Below are positions 49,289-58,374 of a stretch of DNA of 64,000 nucleotides, piece after piece (the stretch's first letter is position 1; each line of letters opens with the position of its first letter). The notes under the pieces were generated by a model. That model was not told the origin of the DNA, made no database searches, and saw nothing but the letters and a program-made list of their open reading frames with translations. The position numbers and the translations under genes are program-made. The stretch is taken from positions 2,082,501 through 2,146,500 of the forward strand of contig NZ_CP017940.1 of assembly GCF_002764115.1 (NCBI RefSeq), given 5' to 3'. Origin of the DNA: Phyllobacterium zundukense (GTDB lineage: Bacteria > Pseudomonadota > Alphaproteobacteria > Rhizobiales > Rhizobiaceae).

Positions 49289-50185
49289 ATGCGAAAAATA
49301 GGGCCAGCTGACCTCGCCACATTCCTGACGATCGCGCAGCACAGAAGCTTCCGAAAAGCTGCCGTCGAACTTGGGGTTACGCCGTCTGCGCTCAGTCACT
49401 CCCTGCGGTCGATTGAGGAGCGCCTCGATATACGTCTCGTCAACCGGACCACACGAAGCGTAGCGCTGACGGAGGCGGGTCAACAGCTTTTCACCCGCAT
49501 CAATCCCGCCTTCCTCGATATTGAGGACGCGCTTGAGGATCTAAACGCATTTCGCGGGCGGCCGTCCGGCAAGCTTCGCATCAATGCCCCCCGCGCGGCT
49601 GCAAAGCTGGTGCTCTTGCCAATCATATCCCGGTTCCTGCAGGTCCATCCTGCGGTCGAAGTCGAACTGGTGGTGGACGACGCTTTGATCGATATGGTGT
49701 CTGCAGGTTTCGATGCCGGCGTGCGCTTTGGTGAAATGATCGCCGGCGACATGGTCGCGGTGCCGATCGGACCGCGACATCGATTTGCAGTGGTCGGTTC
49801 ACCCCAGCATTTTGAGCGCTATCCCGAGCCGATCACGCCACAGGATCTGAGCCACCACCCGTGTATACGCTACCGCTTCGCAAGCGGGGCCTTCTATCGA
49901 TGGGAGTTCGAGAAAGGCGGGATTGAACTGGAAATCGAGGTAACCGGATCGCTCACGCTGGGCGATCAAGACCTTATGGTTGAAGCCGCCATAAATGGTG
50001 CCGGCCTGGCGTATCTTTTCGAGGAGCAAGTGCAGATGCACATATCCGAAGGGCGGCTGCAACGGGTGTTGGATCAATGGTGCCCCTATTACCCCGGCTT
50101 CTTCCTCTATTATACAAGCCGCCGACAACTTCCGACCGCAATGCGTGCGTTCATCGATTTTCTCAAGGTCGAGCGCAGAAACTAA
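49289..50185 (+). CDS. LysR family transcriptional regulator
   Basis: A 298-residue regulator. The N-terminal winged HTH is ADLATFLTIAQHRSFRKAAV then ELGVTPSALSHSLRSIEERL, and the C-terminal ligand domain starts near residue 90 (GKLRINAPRAAAKLVLLPII). It resembles the CrgA/AaeR-like subgroup. It is divergent from the SDR gene, and the classic LysR arrangement makes that gene the likely target. Confidence 0.94.
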   Translation: MRKIGPADLATFLTIAQHRSFRKAAVELGVTPSALSHSLRSIEERLDIRLVNRTTRSVALTEAGQQLFTRINPAFLDIEDALEDLNAFRGRPSGKLRINAPRAAAKLVLLPIISRFLQVHPAVEVELVVDDALIDMVSAGFDAGVRFGEMIAGDMVAVPIGPRHRFAVVGSPQHFERYPEPITPQDLSHHPCIRYRFASGAFYRWEFEKGGIELEIEVTGSLTLGDQDLMVEAAINGAGLAYLFEEQVQMHISEGRLQRVLDQWCPYYPGFFLYYTSRRQLPTAMRAFIDFLKVERRN

Positions 50186-50384
50186 CCAGGACGCGCCTAG
50201 GCCCGGTCTGCGGACATTTGACCCTCCATCGGCATAGGCCGTGCCTGCGGATTAACAGTTACGTACTTGTTCTTTTCTCCCGACGCGAACTCACTGGTTG
50301 GAAACGAGGCAGAAACGAACAGGCAAGCATCAGGATTGCTGTTCATGGAGGCCTCACTCGAACCCGGGGAAGGACATAGTGATC

Positions 50385-51794
50385 ATGACAACCATAACAC
50401 GCAGAGGCTTCGTCGGCGGGATCGCCCTGATCCCGGCCTTTCGCCTCAGAGCGGCATACGGCCAAACCAGCGTTACCCCCGCCGAGGCTCGCGCCATTGC
50501 CAAAGAGGCCTATATTTACGGCTTCCCCATGGTGGACAACTATCGTATCCAGCACGCTTATTTCGTCGACGCCAATAATCCCGAATACAAGGGACCCTGG
50601 AACCAGATCGTCAACATTCCGCGCGTCTATACGCCGGCCGACACGGCGATCCAGACACCCAATTCCGATACGCCATATTCGTTCATTGGCCTAGATCTGC
50701 GCGCCGAACCCGTTGTGCTTACGGTGCCAACGATCGAAAAGGACCGCTACTTCAGCGTCCAGCTCATCGATGCCTATACATTCAACTTCGATTACATTGG
50801 CAGCCGCGCCACCGGAAACGATGGCGGCACCTTCCTGATCGCTGGGCCGGGCTGGAAAGGCGAGACCCCGAAAGGCGTGAAGAAAGTGATTCGCTCGGAG
50901 ACCGAGTTTGTGCTCGGCGGCTATCGCACACAGCTTTTCAACCCGGAAGACCTCGACAACGTGAAGAAAGTCCAGGCCGGTTACAAGGCCGAGCCGCTCT
51001 CGGCGTTTCTCGGCCAGCCGGCACCGACAGCCCCGCCGGCCGTCGATTTTATCCAGCCGCTGACATCGGACGAAGAGAAGACATCGCTCAAGTTTTTCAA
51101 CATCCTGAATTTCATCCTGCAATACTGCCCGACCGATCCCTCAGAAACCGAACTGATGGCGCGTTTTGCCAAGATCGGGGTTGGTGCCGGCAAAGCCTTC
51201 GACGCGAGCACGCTTTCGTCCGAAATGAAAACTGCTATCGAGCAGGGAATAGCCGACGCCTGGGTCGATCTTGAGAACTTGCGCAAACGGATAGATTCGA
51301 AGGAAGTGACCTCCGGCGATCTGTTCGGTACGCGAGAATATTTGAAGAACAACTATCTCTACCGCATGGCCGCAGCCGTGCTTGGCATCTATGGCAACTC
51401 CAAGCAGGAGGCGATGTATCCCGTCTATGCGATCGATTCCGACGGTCGGAAGCTCGACGGCTCCCATCAATATACCGTGCAGTTCGCGCCCGGCCAGCTG
51501 CCACCTGTCAACGCCTTCTGGTCGCTGACGATGTATGATCTGCCGGCGAGCCTGCTCGTGGCCAATCCGATCAACCGCTATTTGCTCAACTCGCCGATGC
51601 TGCCCCAATTCGTGAAGGACGCCGATGGCGGCCTGACGTTCTATATCCAGAATGAGTCGCCGGGCAAGGACAAGGAGCCGAACTGGCTTCCCGCCCCCAA
51701 GGGCGCGTTCGTCATTGCGATGCGCCTCTACTGGCCAAAAGATGAAGCGCTGGATGGGAAATGGACCGCGCCGCCGATGAAGCGGACGGCATAG
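50385..51794 (+). CDS. DUF1254/DUF1214 secreted protein with Tat-like signal
   Basis: A 469-residue protein from the ATG at 50385 (GGGGAAGGA upstream). The N-terminus MTTITRRGFVGGIALIPAFR carries a twin-arginine motif and hydrophobic stretch. DUF1254 follows (EAYIYGFPMVDNYRIQH, NSDTPYSFIGLDLRAEPVVL), and a C-terminal DUF1214 (YTVQFAPGQLPPVNAFWSLT, PNWLPAPKGAFVIAMRLYWP). The family is common and its function is not established; some members act on lipids or aromatics. It stands alone. Confidence 0.9.
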   Translation: MTTITRRGFVGGIALIPAFRLRAAYGQTSVTPAEARAIAKEAYIYGFPMVDNYRIQHAYFVDANNPEYKGPWNQIVNIPRVYTPADTAIQTPNSDTPYSFIGLDLRAEPVVLTVPTIEKDRYFSVQLIDAYTFNFDYIGSRATGNDGGTFLIAGPGWKGETPKGVKKVIRSETEFVLGGYRTQLFNPEDLDNVKKVQAGYKAEPLSAFLGQPAPTAPPAVDFIQPLTSDEEKTSLKFFNILNFILQYCPTDPSETELMARFAKIGVGAGKAFDASTLSSEMKTAIEQGIADAWVDLENLRKRIDSKEVTSGDLFGTREYLKNNYLYRMAAAVLGIYGNSKQEAMYPVYAIDSDGRKLDGSHQYTVQFAPGQLPPVNAFWSLTMYDLPASLLVANPINRYLLNSPMLPQFVKDADGGLTFYIQNESPGKDKEPNWLPAPKGAFVIAMRLYWPKDEALDGKWTAPPMKRTA

Positions 51795-51906
51795 AAGACC
51801 TTGTTGCCCAAACAGATGCGCTGCCAGATCGCTTGTCGCAAGTTCACAGCAGGGAAGCGTTGGCGGGGCGTTTATGCTAGTCTGAGCCGAGGGTGGAACA
51901 GGCGCT

Positions 51907-53649
51907 ATGAGCGACAAGCGGAAAATCGCGGCGATCCTGGTCGCGGATGTGGTCGGCTACAGCCGTCTCGCAGGCGCAGACGAGGATCGCATCCTGGCGC
52001 GGCTTCGGGCGCTGCGCAGCGATCTGATTGATCCGACCATCGCCGTGCACAATGGCCGCATAGTGAAGCGCACAGGAGACGGGAGCCTCATCGAATTCCG
52101 CAGTGTCGTCGATGCCGTGCGCTGCGCCATTGAAGTGCAGAACAGCATGGTCGAGCGCAACGCCGGCCTGCCGCCCGAGCGCCGCATCGAGTTTCGTGTC
52201 GGCATCCATCTGGGCGATGTGGTCGAAGAGAGCGATGGTGATCTCATGGGAGACGGCGTCAATATCGCCGCTCGATTGGAAGCAATTGCCAAGCCCGGCG
52301 CGATCTGTCTGTCCGAAGATGCCTACCGCCAGGTGAAAGCGAGACTCGATATCCTTGCAACCGATCTCGGGGCGACGCAACTCAAGAACATCGCTGAACC
52401 GATCCGGGTGTATTCGCTTCAGGTCGGGGCCGTTGCAACGGAATCTGCAGCGCCACCCGTCCCCGATAAGCCCTCCATCGCCGTGCTCGCGTTCAACAAT
52501 ATGAGCGGCGATGCCGAACAGGAGTATTTCTCTGACGGAATCAGCGAAGACATCATTACTGACCTCTCGAGGCTCTCCGAATTGCACGTGATCGCCCGCA
52601 ATTCGTCTTTCGTTTACAAGAAAGCAGCGGTCTCCGTGCCGGATGTGGCCAAGGCACTAGGCGTCCGCTACGTGCTCGAGGGCAGCGTCCGCAAGGCTGG
52701 TAACCGGGTGCGGGTCACAGCACAGTTGATCGATTCGTGCAGCGGCGGACACGTCTGGGCCAACCGGTTCGATCGTGACCTCACGGATATTTTCGCGGTT
52801 CAGGACGAAATTACGCAAGAGATCGTGGCTGCGCTCAAGCTCAAGCTGACAGTGAGCGAAAAGGGTCAGCTTGCCCGTGAGCGCGCGGTGAACGTCGAGG
52901 CGTACGAGTTCTTCTTGCGCGGCCGGGAACAGAGTTTGACGTGCACCCGAACTGGAAACATCGCGGCGCGCAACCTGGCAGAAGCCGCCATCGCCGTCGA
53001 TCCAGGATATGAGGCGGCGCACGCACTCATCGCCTTCACCCATGTGCTCGACTACATCAACGCCTGGAGCGCCGATCCCGAGCGCTCACTGCGGACCGGG
53101 CTGGAGCTCGCACATCAAGCGGTGGGGATGGACGAGGAACGGCCCGACGGTCACTTCGCGCTGGGCATGGCTTGCATGTGGAGCCGTGACCTGGACCGCG
53201 CTCGGGCGGAGGTGCAACGGGGCCTTGCGCTTTCGCCCAACTCAATCGACCTCCTCATGTTGAAGGCCCATATCCAGATATTCTCGGGTGAGCCTGCAGG
53301 CGCGCTCCAGACGCTTGATGCTGCAATGCTGTTGGACCCGCATTACCCGGAAGTCCTTCTCCAATTTCTCGCCGATGCACGCTTTTCCCTCGGCGATTAT
53401 GAGCAAGCGATGACCGCGCTCGAGCAGCGGCTCGCACGAAACCCCCAGTCTGAGACCGCCTATGCCCTGCTCGCGTCCTGCTATGGCCACCTCGGACGAG
53501 CTGAGGAAAGCCGGCGCGCCTGGGAACAAGCGCTCCAGCTGAATCCGGCCTTTTCTATCGAACGCCGCCGCCGCGTCCTTCCGTTCCGGAACCCCGAGGA
53601 CTTTCAGCGCCGCGTTGAAGGAATCCGCAAGGCGGGGCTGATCGTCTGA
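51907..53649 (+). CDS. Class III adenylate/guanylate cyclase with TolB-like and TPR regions
   Basis: A 580-residue protein. The N-terminal cyclase domain (1-175) has metal-binding Asp14 (LVADVVGYSR) and Asp58 (RTGDGSLIEF), and GDGVNIAARLEAIA. A middle region (about 195-310) has SIAVLAFNNMSGDAEQEYFS and ISEDIITDLSRLSELHVIA, a TolB/FlgO-like domain often fused to such cyclases. The last 260 residues are tetratricopeptide repeats (ALGMACMWSRDLDRARAEVQ). Cytoplasmic; no membrane helix. Rhizobia carry many paralogues of this design. The signal is unknown. Confidence 0.92.
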   Translation: MSDKRKIAAILVADVVGYSRLAGADEDRILARLRALRSDLIDPTIAVHNGRIVKRTGDGSLIEFRSVVDAVRCAIEVQNSMVERNAGLPPERRIEFRVGIHLGDVVEESDGDLMGDGVNIAARLEAIAKPGAICLSEDAYRQVKARLDILATDLGATQLKNIAEPIRVYSLQVGAVATESAAPPVPDKPSIAVLAFNNMSGDAEQEYFSDGISEDIITDLSRLSELHVIARNSSFVYKKAAVSVPDVAKALGVRYVLEGSVRKAGNRVRVTAQLIDSCSGGHVWANRFDRDLTDIFAVQDEITQEIVAALKLKLTVSEKGQLARERAVNVEAYEFFLRGREQSLTCTRTGNIAARNLAEAAIAVDPGYEAAHALIAFTHVLDYINAWSADPERSLRTGLELAHQAVGMDEERPDGHFALGMACMWSRDLDRARAEVQRGLALSPNSIDLLMLKAHIQIFSGEPAGALQTLDAAMLLDPHYPEVLLQFLADARFSLGDYEQAMTALEQRLARNPQSETAYALLASCYGHLGRAEESRRAWEQALQLNPAFSIERRRRVLPFRNPEDFQRRVEGIRKAGLIV

Positions 53650-53723
53650 CGCGTTCGCCTACCGTCAATCCAAGCAATAATGAACGTCAGAGTGACAACG
53701 GGAATACAACCAAGGAGGGTGAA

Positions 53724-53993
53724 ATGACGACATTGTTCGTGAGGCATATGGTTTCCGACTACAAGAACTGGCGGAAGGCCTATGATGCGTTTTCGTCGGT
53801 CCAGAGGGCAAACGGTGTTACGGCAGAGGCAGTGTATCAAGCTACCGATAACCCCAATGACGTTACTGTTACCCACGAGTTCGCGACGCTGGAAGCGGCT
53901 CAGGCCTTCATCAAGCTCGAAGAGTTAAGCAAGGCGATGCAGAGCGGTGGCGTGGTCGGGACACCGACAGTCTGGTTCACCCAAAAGGTATGA
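53724..53993 (+). CDS. Small dimeric ferredoxin-like (ABM/cyclase-like) protein
   Basis: An 89-residue protein starting MTTLFVRHMVSDYKNWRKAY, with FSSVQRANGVTAEAVYQATD and the C-terminal GTPTVWFTQKV. The pattern is of the antibiotic-biosynthesis-monooxygenase fold. AAGGAGGG stands seven bases before the ATG. The function is unknown. It is in the same direction as the cyclase, 74 nt behind it. Confidence 0.8.
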   Translation: MTTLFVRHMVSDYKNWRKAYDAFSSVQRANGVTAEAVYQATDNPNDVTVTHEFATLEAAQAFIKLEELSKAMQSGGVVGTPTVWFTQKV

Positions 53994-54120
53994 TCCTGCG
54001 GGAACGACGGAGAAGCTGCTTAAGAGATCGCGGGAAACAATGCATCAATGTGCGGCCTTCCCGGCGCGAAGAATCCCTCTGGCAAGCGTGAAGGTCGTTC
54101 AAACGGACGACGCCTTCCGA

Positions 54121-54747
54121 TCAGTTTGCGGCAAAGCAATAAAAGAGACCGTCGCCCCCGGTGCCTTTGAAAGCCTCCTGCGTGCAGCCGCCGCGCGTCG
54201 GATGTGAGGAATTCCACGATTTGGCTTCGGCGGAATCGTTCAAGCCCGTGCGGTCGCTGTGACCGACAATCGCGGCCCCCTCCGCACCTCCCATCGTCCA
54301 GTTGCCGCACGTTTCCGGTGCAGCGGTGCCATCGGCCTTCGACCCGGTCAGAATGTCGTGGCGGTTCGGTGTGTCACCGCGGCCGTTGATGACTTCGCCC
54401 TTTTCGTTGAGCGCCGTCTGCTTGGTCAGGTTGTTCTTGTCGCCATGAAGCGAGGCGACGTCATCGGCTATCTTTTCGCCCTTGGCGTTGTACCACGGGC
54501 CTTGGCCGATGCGGTCTTTGGCGTTTTCGGCATCGGTGGAAAGATAAGCTTTCCAGGTCTTGCCCGTCGATCCGCTGCCCGTGGCAAGCGTGTTGCAGTA
54601 GGCGTCAGCGCCCGCAAGGCCGCCGAGGTCGCCGCCCTTCCCGGGATTTGCGCTGGTGACGAAGAAACTCATGGTGGTGTCCTGGGCATAGGTCCCCACG
54701 ACCGAACAGGCCAAAATGGCCGCGACAAATGCGAGCCGGCGTCTCAT
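54121..54747 (-). CDS. Secreted lectin-like protein
   Basis: A 208-residue exported protein from the ATG at 54747, after GGGAGGGA. The signal peptide is MRRRLAFVAAILACSVVGTY with cleavage near AQD. The mature part has SANPGKGGDLGGLAGADAYC, KTWKAYLSTDAENAKDRIGQ, CGNWTMGG and a C-terminal Cys pair, a disulfide-rich endostatin/C-type-lectin-like fold called 'lectin' in rhizobial genomes. The ligand is unknown. Confidence 0.82.
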   Translation of the reverse strand: MRRRLAFVAAILACSVVGTYAQDTTMSFFVTSANPGKGGDLGGLAGADAYCNTLATGSGSTGKTWKAYLSTDAENAKDRIGQGPWYNAKGEKIADDVASLHGDKNNLTKQTALNEKGEVINGRGDTPNRHDILTGSKADGTAAPETCGNWTMGGAEGAAIVGHSDRTGLNDSAEAKSWNSSHPTRGGCTQEAFKGTGGDGLFYCFAAN

Positions 54748-54946
54748 AGCGTCCCTCCCTGATTGATCTTTAGACCTGAGACGAGCGTATGGCGGACAAA
54801 GATCAGAGTAAAATCGAAATCTCGTGATGAAACGCAAGCCAATTCTCCTGCGCGCCAATGACGCAAACACACCACCATTAGTCTTCTTCTAATACCGGCC
54901 GTGATAAGTCATACTTTAAGGCGAAACATCAAAGCGAGTTCACAAC

Positions 54947-55873
54947 ATGCCACCTATCAATCTTGCCATCGTTGGCGTCGGCAAAATCGTCCGCGACCAG
55001 CATCTCCCCTCGGTCGCCAGGAGCGCGGATTTCAATCTCGTCGCGACAGCAAGCCGCCACGGCACGATCGATGGGGTTCCGGCCTACAAGACCATCGACG
55101 AAATGCTGGATGCAGTCCCTTCGATAGATGCCGTGTCTCTGTGCATGCCACCGCAATATCGTTACGAAGCCGCCCATAAGGCGCTCTCTGCCGGCAAACA
55201 TGTTTTTCTGGAAAAACCACCGGGAGCCACGCTTTCCGAAGTCGCTGATCTGGAAGCGATTGCTGCGGCCAGGGGTGTATCACTCTTTGCAAGCTGGCAT
55301 TCGCGCTATGCTCCGGCCGTCGAGCCTGCCAAAGCTTTCCTCGCATCCACGCACATCAAGAGTGTGGAAGTCATCTGGAAGGAAGACGTGCGTCACTGGC
55401 ACCCGAACCAGGCCTGGATCTGGCAAGCTGGCGGGCTTGGCGTTTTTGATCCGGGTATCAACGCGCTTTCGATCATCACGCATATATTACCGAAGGCCGC
55501 CTTCATCACAGCCGCGACGCTCGAGTTCCCGGAGAATTGCGACGCCCCCATTGCAGCGGAGCTACATTTCAAGGATGCCGACAATCTGACAATCCACGCC
55601 GTATTCGACTGGCGGCAAACCGGGAAGCAGACCTGGGATATCGTCGCCGAGACCAACGCAGGCACGATGGTCCTCGCAGAAGGCGGCGCGAAGCTCTCGA
55701 TCAACGGCGATCTAAAATTCGCGGAGCCGGAGCAGGAATATTCTGCGCTCTATAGTCGTTTTGCCCAAATCATAAAATCGGGCACTTCGGATGTCGACAT
55801 AGCGCCGCTCCGCCACGTGGCCGATGCCTTCTTGCTCGGCAAGCGGAAGTCTGTGGCGGCCTTCCACGATTGA
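54947..55873 (+). CDS. Gfo/Idh/MocA oxidoreductase, D-galactose 1-dehydrogenase-like
   Basis: A 308-residue NAD(P)-dependent sugar dehydrogenase. The Rossmann start is INLAIVGVGKIVRDQHLPSV, the EKP motif is in GKHVFLEKPPGATLSEV, and the catalytic-site region is GGLGVFDPGINALSIITHIL. The 'GKI.RDQH' start and length match galactose dehydrogenases, which oxidise D-galactose (or L-arabinose) to the lactone. No sugar transporter or lactonase is adjacent, so the specificity is inferred. Confidence 0.88.
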   Translation: MPPINLAIVGVGKIVRDQHLPSVARSADFNLVATASRHGTIDGVPAYKTIDEMLDAVPSIDAVSLCMPPQYRYEAAHKALSAGKHVFLEKPPGATLSEVADLEAIAAARGVSLFASWHSRYAPAVEPAKAFLASTHIKSVEVIWKEDVRHWHPNQAWIWQAGGLGVFDPGINALSIITHILPKAAFITAATLEFPENCDAPIAAELHFKDADNLTIHAVFDWRQTGKQTWDIVAETNAGTMVLAEGGAKLSINGDLKFAEPEQEYSALYSRFAQIIKSGTSDVDIAPLRHVADAFLLGKRKSVAAFHD

Positions 55874-55915
55874 TTGGATTATTGGTCTGCTTGTGACGAC
55901 ATGCCGAAAACGGGT

Positions 55916-56779
55916 CTAGGCGTGGCGGCGGTGCTTGCAGCATTTCTTGAATTTCTTGCCTGACCCGCATGGGCACGGATCATTGCCGCTGCGTTGCAGC
56001 CGGCCGATCAGGGGCAGCATCACGGCAGCAGGCAAGAACTTCGCCGCAAGGATTGCCAGCTTTGCTGAAATGCCCGGCACAACCAGACGACGACGGGATT
56101 TGAACCCTCGCCATGCGCGTTCGGCGACTTCGTCCGGCTCCAGCATGGGCAAGAGGTTGAAGAGCGATGCATGTTTGGCGCCGGCCCTCGCATGAAATTC
56201 CGTCGATACGGGCCCGGGTGCCAAGCATGTGATGGTGACGCCAGTACGGCGTAGTTCCTGATGAAGCGCATACGAGAAGGATCGCACGAAACTTTTGCTG
56301 GAATAGTACAAAGCCATGTAAGGCCCGGGAACGAAACCTGCCACCGAGCTGAGATTGATCACCCCGCCTCGCCCGCGCACCACCATTTCCGGCAGAAAAT
56401 GCAGCGTCATTTCCGTGAGGGCACGTATGTTGAGATCAATGATTCCAAGTTGATCATCGATCGGGAGTGCCGTCGCCGCACCGCGCAGACCATAGCCGGC
56501 GCTGTTGACCAGGACATCGCAGATCAGGCCGTGCGTGGACAGAAAACTCTCCAGCTGCGTTGCCGCATCGTGTCCCAAGAGATCCAACTCAAGCGTGAAC
56601 GCCTCGCCGCCTGCCTCTACCACCTCAGCCGCAGCAGCGCTCAACCCGCCCGGCGAGCGCGCAGCGAGCACAACAGCGCTGCCGCGATCCCGGGCAACGA
56701 CTCTGGCGATTGCCCGTCCAATACCACTTGACGCGCCTATAACGACGACGGCTGGTCGAAGCTCACCCTGCGAAATCAT
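55916..56779 (-). CDS. Short-chain dehydrogenase with C-terminal SEC-C zinc motif
   Basis: A 287-residue protein from the ATG at 56779 (AGGGACAG upstream). Residues 10-250 are an SDR: VVVIGASSGIGRAIARVV, VNSAGYGLRG, INLSSVAG and the catalytic YYSSK. The last 20 residues are a SEC-C zinc motif, NDPCPCGSGKKFKKCC. SEC-C tails are known on SecA and several other proteins, where they bind zinc and contact ribosomes or other proteins. On an SDR this is unusual. The C-terminal region before it is hydrophobic (ILAAKFLPAAVMLPLIGRL). Confidence 0.92.
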   Translation of the reverse strand: MISQGELRPAVVVIGASSGIGRAIARVVARDRGSAVVLAARSPGGLSAAAAEVVEAGGEAFTLELDLLGHDAATQLESFLSTHGLICDVLVNSAGYGLRGAATALPIDDQLGIIDLNIRALTEMTLHFLPEMVVRGRGGVINLSSVAGFVPGPYMALYYSSKSFVRSFSYALHQELRRTGVTITCLAPGPVSTEFHARAGAKHASLFNLLPMLEPDEVAERAWRGFKSRRRLVVPGISAKLAILAAKFLPAAVMLPLIGRLQRSGNDPCPCGSGKKFKKCCKHRRHA

Positions 56780-56875
56780 AACTGTCCCTGAAGCCCACAT
56801 GCTGGTGATATCAGCAAGCTTCCCCCGGTCAACTTGAAATATGTCTTCATCATAAAAATGCAACTCGGCGAAATA

Positions 56876-57658
56876 TCACCGGTTGGAATCCTCCTGCGTT
56901 GCGTTAACGGCAGCACCTTGCGCGAGCCGTTTCACTTCATCGGCGACAGGACCGTTCAATATGCTTTCGAATCTCTCCAGTGCTCGCGCAACATTGGCAC
57001 CGTCCATGACCCGGTGGTCGTAGTGGATGCGAACACTCACCGATCCGTCTTCGCCGATCAGGCCGTAATTGAGGAGTGTGGTCAATGGGGTAAGCGGATT
57101 GAGTGATTCTGCCCCAAGGCCCGAATATACGGACAGTTGGAACGTGCCGAAACGGTTTGCTCTCTGCCGACCGATGTTCAGTCCAAGCCACATTATCAGC
57201 CGCCTGATTGGCGTGGGGATTCGGGCAATGCTCAAGGCTCGGCGAAACTCCTTCACCTCAAGGACCGGACGCGATCGCGCCGCCTGGATCAACTTCTCAA
57301 GTTCCGTAAGGGATCGGTGTTCCGGGTCCTTGATGAGGCTGAGAAGTACAGCCCGCTCGCCCTCATACTCGCGCTCATGAGCAATTGAGGCAACGCTGAG
57401 GGGATATTCATAAAGTTGCGGCCAGGGAAACTTTACGTAGGCGCGCCTCAGTTCTGGCGTCTCTTCCGCGAGAAGCGCATACCCTTTCAGGAACAGTACC
57501 GTCCAGGAGGGCTTGGAACGCAGCGCCTTTCTTGCCCTCACGAGCGAGTCGAGGTTCATCTGACGCTGCACGGTGACCCGCGGTACCCCAATCGAAAACC
57601 TCATCAGGTCGTTGACCAGGCGCCGGGGCGCTGAAAGCTTGAGAGCTCGGCCTCGCAT
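56876..57658 (-). CDS. Stand-alone E2-type acyltransferase catalytic domain protein
   Basis: A 260-residue protein with the chloramphenicol-acetyltransferase/E2 fold. The catalytic motif is in VRIHYDHRVMDGANVARALE (His...Asp-Gly), and the entry is RFSIGVPRVTVQRQMNLDSL. It lacks the lipoyl and E1/E3-binding domains of 2-oxoacid dehydrogenases, so it is not part of such a complex as it stands. It starts 10 nt after the methyltransferase-like gene and is probably in its operon. It could transfer an acyl group to a small molecule. Confidence 0.85.
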   Translation of the reverse strand: MRGRALKLSAPRRLVNDLMRFSIGVPRVTVQRQMNLDSLVRARKALRSKPSWTVLFLKGYALLAEETPELRRAYVKFPWPQLYEYPLSVASIAHEREYEGERAVLLSLIKDPEHRSLTELEKLIQAARSRPVLEVKEFRRALSIARIPTPIRRLIMWLGLNIGRQRANRFGTFQLSVYSGLGAESLNPLTPLTTLLNYGLIGEDGSVSVRIHYDHRVMDGANVARALERFESILNGPVADEVKRLAQGAAVNATQEDSNR

Positions 57659-57668
57659 CGTGTGACCT

Positions 57669-58262
57669 CTAATAGAGATAAGGGATGATTCTCTTGGTCC
57701 TCTCCATATAAGTACGATATTGCGGGCCGAAATTCTCCAGCATCATACGCTCTTCCTTGTTTACCCGCAGAAAAAATAGGATTGCGAAGCCAATCAGGCC
57801 TGCCAGACTTGCGACCCAGTTCGATAACAGAAAGGCCTGGCCAAGCCCCATGAGCAGAAATGACGTGTACATCGGATGGCGGACCAGCGCGTAAGGCCCA
57901 GTGCAGACCAGCTTGTGCTTCTCGCGTATCTCAAGTGTGATCGACCAGTTCCGGCCAAGTTCCTTGTGGGATCTGCGAAAAACCCATAGCGCAAGGGCGA
58001 AGATGATCGTTCCTAGAGCGACGGACCATGCCCTGGCCGGATAATCTGCCGATTGCGGGAAGCCGGTGGCGACGTAAAAGCCGGGCAAGATCGCGAGGCC
58101 AAACAGAGCGGCGGCGAGCCCAATGGTTTCAGAAGGCGTGCGAGCGTTGCTTACAACCTGCACGCGCTTGGCGCGGCGCTCGAACGGATACCTGATGACA
58201 TACCAAGCAACGATGCCGAGCACCCATACGATCTCGCCAACTGAAGCCACAGATATACTCAC
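57669..58262 (-). CDS. Isoprenylcysteine methyltransferase-like membrane protein
   Basis: A 197-residue membrane protein with four to five hydrophobic helices and the ICMT/PEMT SAM-binding signature LVCTGPYALVRHPMYTSFLL (RHPxY) plus a C-terminal KEERMMLENFGPQY (xEERxL) motif. Members methylate lipids or small molecules at the membrane. It is the first gene of a two-gene operon with the acyltransferase. Confidence 0.9.
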   Translation of the reverse strand: MSISVASVGEIVWVLGIVAWYVIRYPFERRAKRVQVVSNARTPSETIGLAAALFGLAILPGFYVATGFPQSADYPARAWSVALGTIIFALALWVFRRSHKELGRNWSITLEIREKHKLVCTGPYALVRHPMYTSFLLMGLGQAFLLSNWVASLAGLIGFAILFFLRVNKEERMMLENFGPQYRTYMERTKRIIPYLY

Positions 58263-58374
58263 TTAAGGTCACCAGCGTCTTTTCTGCAATCTAGAATCAT
58301 CTATGCCACGTGCTCAAGATGCACGACCGGCTTTGTCGGCCGACGGTGTTCAGACACAGCACGCCTCTCAAAAT

